From: CAYRFQ01 sp964423615
GTDB taxonomy: Bacteria > Planctomycetota > Planctomycetia > Gemmatales > Gemmataceae
Assembly (NCBI GenBank): GCA_964423615.1
Contig: CAYRFQ010000026.1
Coordinates: forward strand, 1-64,000
Direction: 5' to 3'
DNA: 64,000 nucleotides
Below the pieces are notes generated by a model, which saw only the letters and a list, made by a program, of their open reading frames with translations, was not told where the DNA came from and searched no databases. The position numbers and the translations under genes are program-made. How positions within the stretch are numbered: position 1 is the first letter of the stretch; each line of letters begins with the position of its first letter. This document shows positions 59,556-64,000 of this stretch, piece after piece.

Positions 59556-60608
59556 TTACTCGCCTTCAACAAGCTTGCCAGGTTCGGCAAGAACTCGAAT
59601 CTCGTATCGCGTCCCTTGCCCTGCCGTATTTAGTCCCCGTAGCTTCGTGGCCAACTGTTTACGCAACTCCTTGGCGTGTTCGACGACCTCTCGCAAACGT
59701 TCCGCCTTGACCTGGAACTGCCGGAGTTCAGCGATCCCTCGGGCCACTTTAGCCTTCGCCGTGGTCAAAGTTTCGATACGCAACCTCATCTTGAGAGCTT
59801 CTGCGTCCAAATAGTCTACGTAAACCTTGACGAGGTCGGTCGTGTCCCGCGTGAACTTGTAGCCAGCTTCCTTCGCCCAACGTTTCGCAACAAGCCGTAC
59901 CGACAAGTTATCACTCCCAAGGGCCTTGACCCACTTTCGGTCGGCTTGCAGGGTCTTCTCGGCAAGCTGCCACTCAAGAATTTGCTTTTCGTAGGCCTTC
60001 ACGTTCCCAACTTCGGACATCCCAACGAGCTTTTCAATGTTCTCCTGGAGAAAGTCGTCGTAAGCCTTCTTCTTTCGGAAGTATTCCTCTTCGACCTGAC
60101 CGAACGCCTTCTCCACGACCCGATTCGTGTGTTTGCTAACGTCCCGATAGGTCTCCTCGAGGAAGTGCTGATAGCTCGTGATCACTGCATTCAAGATCTT
60201 CGCTCCTTCCTTGGCGTCGGCAGTGTCGTAAGTGAGCGTCAGAACATTGCGGGCCTTGGGCTCGCGCTTTACCTGGAGGTGGCGAACGATTCTTCTCACC
60301 GCGTCACCTTTTTTCAGCGAACGGAGCGTCTTCAAATTGTGCCTGCTGATCGCGGCTTTGACGATGAGTGGGCTACGGAGAGCCACAACGTGCGAGGGGA
60401 TGTAGTCCTCAACCCGTCTCAGTCCGCGCATCTCCAGACTCGAGGCGGTCTTGATGACCATGATCTGCGCTCGGACTACGGAGCGCCGTTTCTGCGCGCG
60501 AACCTTCGGCTTCGTTTGCTGACTCAACGCGAACTGCCCCCCAGTCGGGGACAACAGCGTCATCACAACCAGAAGACTAACTGACTTGGCGTGGACGTAC
60601 TGGCTCAT
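59556..60608 (-). CDS. Wzz/GumC-like exported protein
   Basis: A 350-residue protein with a signal peptide (residues 1-28). The mature part resembles polysaccharide co-polymerase periplasmic domains: ALRSPLIVKAAISRHNLKTL followed by VRRIVRHLQVKREPKARNVLTLTYDTADAKEGAKILN, then coiled coil and a final short YEIRVLAEPGKLVE strand. Proteins of this family normally end in a second membrane helix; here the chain stops right after the strand. It may regulate polysaccharide chain length or be a scaffold. Start 60608 follows GGAGAAG. Confidence 0.7.
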   Translation of the reverse strand: MSQYVHAKSVSLLVVMTLLSPTGGQFALSQQTKPKVRAQKRRSVVRAQIMVIKTASSLEMRGLRRVEDYIPSHVVALRSPLIVKAAISRHNLKTLRSLKKGDAVRRIVRHLQVKREPKARNVLTLTYDTADAKEGAKILNAVITSYQHFLEETYRDVSKHTNRVVEKAFGQVEEEYFRKKKAYDDFLQENIEKLVGMSEVGNVKAYEKQILEWQLAEKTLQADRKWVKALGSDNLSVRLVAKRWAKEAGYKFTRDTTDLVKVYVDYLDAEALKMRLRIETLTTAKAKVARGIAELRQFQVKAERLREVVEHAKELRKQLATKLRGLNTAGQGTRYEIRVLAEPGKLVEGE

Positions 60609-61223
60609 GAATGCTTCTCCTAGATAGTCACATATCAACTCGCAGACAATAGCAGGCAATCATTTTCGTTTGATGAGACAATCAAGAAAATCTCTCTCAC
60701 CTATCGACCTGTACACCCTTGCGAACAAAGAGCTACGTGTGGACGTCTTGTTCGCCGAGCCTTCCCGGAGGATTGTCCCTCCCGGTAACGGTTGCTACTC
60801 AATTATGATTTCCCCAATTGCAACGTCCCTCGAGCCATTTTGGTCTCCCTGATCCTCCAAAGACATAAACCGAATCGACCGCACTCCGGCTATCCCCTCG
60901 GGCCAAACAGACTCAAAGTCACCGAACTTCTCCTTGGGCTTGACTAACGACCGACTTGAGCAACTCACCGTTGGCATCAGAGACCGTGAGTTTACCCCAC
61001 AGGATCATGTATCCTTTGAGCCAATTCGGATCACGATTCTTGAAAAGTGGAAAAGGAGAGCTTTCCTATGGTGACGTATCCCACGACATGGAAGAGGTTC
61101 TTGGCCGTAACGCCCTCTCGGCACTGACCGTAAACCAAAACCACCTTGCTTTTCTCCTGACGGGCTTCTATATACGGACTGAATTTTTTCCCATTGTTTC
61201 GTTTCTGGCAGGAGGCCGTACTC
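60609..61223. other. Intergenic region between divergent genes (615 bp)
   Basis: Several open frames cross it but none has a ribosome site plus motifs. No repeat or RNA recognised. Confidence 0.5.
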
Positions 61224-62846
61224 ATGTTGGATCGTATACTAGGACGGTTTCGGCGTTCGTCAGGAACACACGACGAACCGATCCAGAAAGCGGATTCTTC
61301 GAAAACGACCTTTCTCGGCTGGGTTCGGAGCCAATTCCGCAGCGGTTTGCTTGTCTTCTCGCCGTTCTGCGTTCAGACGTATCTGCGATTGTTGTTGTTC
61401 GTCATCGGGTGGAAATTCCTCTCATACGACTATGCTGCCATTGCGCAACTTCAAGATGGACCAGCTTTGAATGCCTTAACCCCGGCATGGTTGATGACCT
61501 GGGTCGAAGTCTACAAGGACATGGTCTTTGCCCAAACGTGGACGATCCAGTCGGCTCAAGTGTGTGTCGGAGCGGTCCTGGTGTTGTCGTTAATAACTCT
61601 GAATCGATGGGCCGTCGCTGCGGGCGTTCTCGGCGTGTTGCATTTCGAGTGGATGGCCTCGTATTACCGGCCACCCATGACCGAACTGGACTTCGGTCTC
61701 TCACTTCTGCTCATCGCGCTGCTCTGGCCGGGACGCTGGAAAACGGTCTTCCAAGGAGGAGCTACACCGACTTGGTCGGCCACTCTGTTCGGACTGTGTT
61801 TGGCGAGTTATGTCGCTTTGGCGTACTGGTTAACTGGATACTCCAAACTCGGCGGAGGGAATTCGTGGCTCTCGAACTGCCACATTGAATGCCTCTACTT
61901 CAACATCACTGCATACGCGGGCTATCAACTCCCGACGTGGCTCGAACCATTTGCAGTACAGATTAATTCACTCTACGGCAGCATCCCAGGTCTAGGGATG
62001 TTTGGAAAACTGGTTGTCTTGATCGTCGAATTGTTGTGGCCACTGGCCTTGTTCTCCAAGGTGACGAGGGCCATCGTTCCTCTCGCCATGTTTTTGTCTC
62101 ATCTGTTGATCTTCTTCACCTGTGGTGCTCTGTTTCTCCCCATGGCCGTGATGGGGTTCGGCGTCGTCATCCCTTGGCGTAGGATCAAACCGCTGTGGGA
62201 TCGTGTGACGAACAGCTTGGCCCTCCCCACATCGCCCCAAGTCACTCCGACGGTCCCGTTGACCCGCTTCGATTACTTCCGGTTCGGCCTCGCCATGACC
62301 TTGGCCTGCCTGATTACCCTCCTTGGTTGGTTTTGGCACCCAACGAACCAAGTCACTCCATTCATCAACTACCAATTGTTCGGATTTCGGATCGCTCAAT
62401 ATTCGGAAGACAAACCAGTCGTTGTGTATCGTCTCGGTAAGATCGATCAAGAGACCGGCAAGGTCGAACCTCTGCCAGTCCAAACCGCCGGTTTCTTCGA
62501 ATACCTGTTGGTCTCTCAGTCTCAAGCCGCTCTGTCTACTTACGTCACAACCAAGGACGACCAACAAAAGGAGCATCAGCTTTCGCGTGTATGGGGTTAC
62601 ACTCGATGCGTTCGACCAGTGAACAGCTACCGTTGGCTCCTGGGGCACCTGGCCCACCCTCCTCATGTCATCGCTCGTCCACCCGCTACCGACCAGCCCT
62701 GGCAGAACACCTCCGAATGGCGTGTCTTGAAGGGCACCTTCCAATACAGTCCAACGCAGCCTCCTGCCATCGTCTGGGAAGATACAGGTCCCTTGCCACA
62801 ACTCAATACTCCGCAGTTTTCGGCACGGCTGAAAACCGAAAACTGA
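61224..62846 (+). CDS. HTTM-like polytopic membrane protein
   Basis: A 540-residue protein with about 10-12 membrane helices. Features of the HTTM (horizontally transferred transmembrane, vitamin K-dependent carboxylase-like) group are visible, such as the paired-helix pattern, the tryptophan-rich FEWMASYYRPP segment and a long periplasmic C-terminal domain after residue 390. Enzymatic activity is not evident. I start at ATG 61224 after AGGAGG; an in-frame TTG lies at 61194. Confidence 0.7.
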   Translation: MLDRILGRFRRSSGTHDEPIQKADSSKTTFLGWVRSQFRSGLLVFSPFCVQTYLRLLLFVIGWKFLSYDYAAIAQLQDGPALNALTPAWLMTWVEVYKDMVFAQTWTIQSAQVCVGAVLVLSLITLNRWAVAAGVLGVLHFEWMASYYRPPMTELDFGLSLLLIALLWPGRWKTVFQGGATPTWSATLFGLCLASYVALAYWLTGYSKLGGGNSWLSNCHIECLYFNITAYAGYQLPTWLEPFAVQINSLYGSIPGLGMFGKLVVLIVELLWPLALFSKVTRAIVPLAMFLSHLLIFFTCGALFLPMAVMGFGVVIPWRRIKPLWDRVTNSLALPTSPQVTPTVPLTRFDYFRFGLAMTLACLITLLGWFWHPTNQVTPFINYQLFGFRIAQYSEDKPVVVYRLGKIDQETGKVEPLPVQTAGFFEYLLVSQSQAALSTYVTTKDDQQKEHQLSRVWGYTRCVRPVNSYRWLLGHLAHPPHVIARPPATDQPWQNTSEWRVLKGTFQYSPTQPPAIVWEDTGPLPQLNTPQFSARLKTEN

Positions 62847-63720
62847 AAAAGTCCAGACCTGAGAGTCGAAACGTGCCATTGGGGGAAATCATTGGAGTTT
62901 TGAGAATGTCTTTGGCCATTTCCATTCTCCGATGAATTCCACATCCTCGCTTTTTGCGGCTTGGGCCGAACAGGGCGATGATCGGCCCTTCTTTTTGGTC
63001 CAAATCCAATGGCTCGGTTGGACCCAGTTGGTCACGCGACACTTTCGAACTCCCTAATAAAACGGAAGGAGGGAATTGAACTCCGGTGAAGTCGTGGCCA
63101 ATGGGTTAGGCGTTCCCACCGGCCTAGAACTCTCTTGCGTCCAACTCCGGCAGACAATCACCTGCCGCATAATCTGTTTCCTGGAAAAAAGCTACATCCA
63201 GGCTCGAGATTTCCAGGTCGACCGACTCGTTACGCTCCTCAACCAGTACAACCTTTTGGAGTCGGAAACTCACGATTGTAATCCGACCTCATTCTCAATT
63301 TCGCGTGAGCAACAACGCTCGACTATCAACTTTTTTCCTCTGGAAAGATAGCCAAAGTAGCGAAGGCTGCGTATTTTGTTCTCTATATGGTTTGTGCGTG
63401 TCTGGCCTGTGGTTTCACCGAGCTTCCCCGAGCACCATTGGTTGCAAGGATTTAACAAATCGGTAAGATGATGTTCCAGACAAAGTTTCAATTTCTTGGT
63501 GCCGAGATCGACCAGAAATGAGGAACCAAGTCTCCCGTCAATCCGTAGATCGAATCTGCGGAACCGGAAGGAAAGGACCAGTTCAAGCTCTCATGCGCCA
63601 TGCGCACGATGTCTACGGCCCAAGACGGAGACAGCTTCGACTCCATTCCGCGCCGGGAGAATCGTCGGAACAACATAACTAGCTACAGAGTTGCCTATGT
63701 GGTCCGTGAAAGGGCTCTCG
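62847..63720. other. Intergenic region (about 870 bp)
   Basis: It contains the terminator at 62963-62996. A 91-codon frame at 63076 has a TTG start only three bases after a purine-rich box and no family match, so I do not call it. Confidence 0.5.
62963..62996 (+). terminator. Rho-independent terminator after the HTTM-like gene
   Basis: GGGCCGA (62963-62969) pairs perfectly with TCGGCCC (62982-62988), and TTCTTTTT follows at once. It lies 116 bases beyond the stop codon. Confidence 0.55.
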
Positions 63721-63903
63721 ATGGAAAAATGGTTGTGCTGGGGCTCGATGGGGATCGCCGGCTTCTTATTGCTCATGTTCTTGATGGACCTCATCTTCGG
63801 ATTTCCCTTCGGCCGAATCAGTTTTATTGCCGACCTCTTGGGAATCATTGCGGCCGGAGCCGTTGGCTATCTCGGTTGGGATGCTTTCAAAGACTTGCGG
63901 TAA
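63721..63903 (+). CDS. Small two-helix membrane protein
   Basis: A 60-residue protein with two hydrophobic helices (WGSMGIAGFLLLMFLMDLIFG and ADLLGIIAAGAVGYLGW) and a basic FKDLR end. The layout matches small conserved planctomycete membrane proteins ending in YLGWDAFRDLR, as I recall. AAAGGG lies upstream of the ATG. Confidence 0.7.
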   Translation: MEKWLCWGSMGIAGFLLLMFLMDLIFGFPFGRISFIADLLGIIAAGAVGYLGWDAFKDLR

Positions 63904-64000
63904 CACATCTTTGACAATCACCACGTCCTCAAGTCTGTGTGTGGCTTGTGAGTCGGTTACGTCGGTGATGGTTCTTCGTCTAGTCGTGTTCAAGCTCCAA

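Noticed and set aside
63076..63351. 91-codon frame with TTG start next to a purine-rich box
   Set aside because: The box is only about three bases from the start and the protein matches nothing I know.

Overview
The window looks like chromosomal DNA of a planctomycete, perhaps of the Gemmata group. The evidence is the gene content: a TIGR02996-like repeat-companion domain fused to a sulfatase-modifying-factor (FGE) fold, a DUF1549/DUF1553 protein next to a cytochrome-c/WD40 protein and a PPC-domain protein, a MoxR/DUF58/BatA cluster with giant coiled-coil and low-complexity partners, an NPCBM protein, and typical small membrane proteins. There is no rRNA or tRNA, no CRISPR array and no insertion sequence that I can see. 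GC is moderate apart from a clearly AT-richer island at about 53.4-56.2 kb.

Layout. 1-1.76 kb: a tandem array of FGE-fold genes, cut by the window edge. The two copies are almost identical except for a block of about 110 bp at the 3' end, where they differ at 24 positions. The pattern (codon positions 1 and 2 of NNC/NNT codons) is that of a diversity-generating retroelement (DGR) variable region. 2.0-9.5 kb: an HtrA protease, a rhodanese, CsrA, a ROK sugar kinase, an ArnT-like glycosyltransferase and a sulfotransferase. 10.4-21.1 kb: a minus-strand respiratory block read from right to left: diheme cytochrome c lipoprotein, oxidase subunits II and I, heme A synthase, heme O synthase, subunits III and IV, a Sco1-DUF420 fusion, a small CPSC membrane protein and a FluC fluoride channel. 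21.7-24.1 kb: a translationally coupled small membrane protein and a PQQ-like beta-propeller protein. 24.3-40.8 kb: a plus-strand cluster of MoxR ATPase, DUF58 protein, an 1809-residue protein with two VWA domains, a 1501-residue membrane coiled-coil protein, a Gly/Asn/Gln/Pro-rich exported protein, a prenyltransferase-fold protein and an NPCBM protein. 41.7-48.1 kb: a minus-strand trio of PPC, cytochrome-WD40 and DUF1549/1553 proteins. 48.7-53 kb: a lipase and poorly conserved exported or hypothetical proteins separated by long gaps. 53.5-56.2 kb: an AT-rich two-gene unit, a membrane-anchored coiled-coil ParA-like ATPase overlapping a repeat protein. 56.3-63.9 kb: a membrane-anchored metallo-beta-lactamase-fold protein, a triple VanZ-like protein, a Wzz-like exported protein, an HTTM-like membrane protein and a 60-residue membrane protein.

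The respiratory genes form a self-contained caa3/aa3-type oxidase assembly set: structural subunits, heme A biosynthesis, copper delivery and an electron donor. The MoxR cluster is probably a chaperone/VWA envelope system. The strongest candidates for something new are the DGR-diversified tandem FGE-fold array, whose reverse transcriptase and template must lie outside this window, and the ParA-coiled-coil two-gene island.
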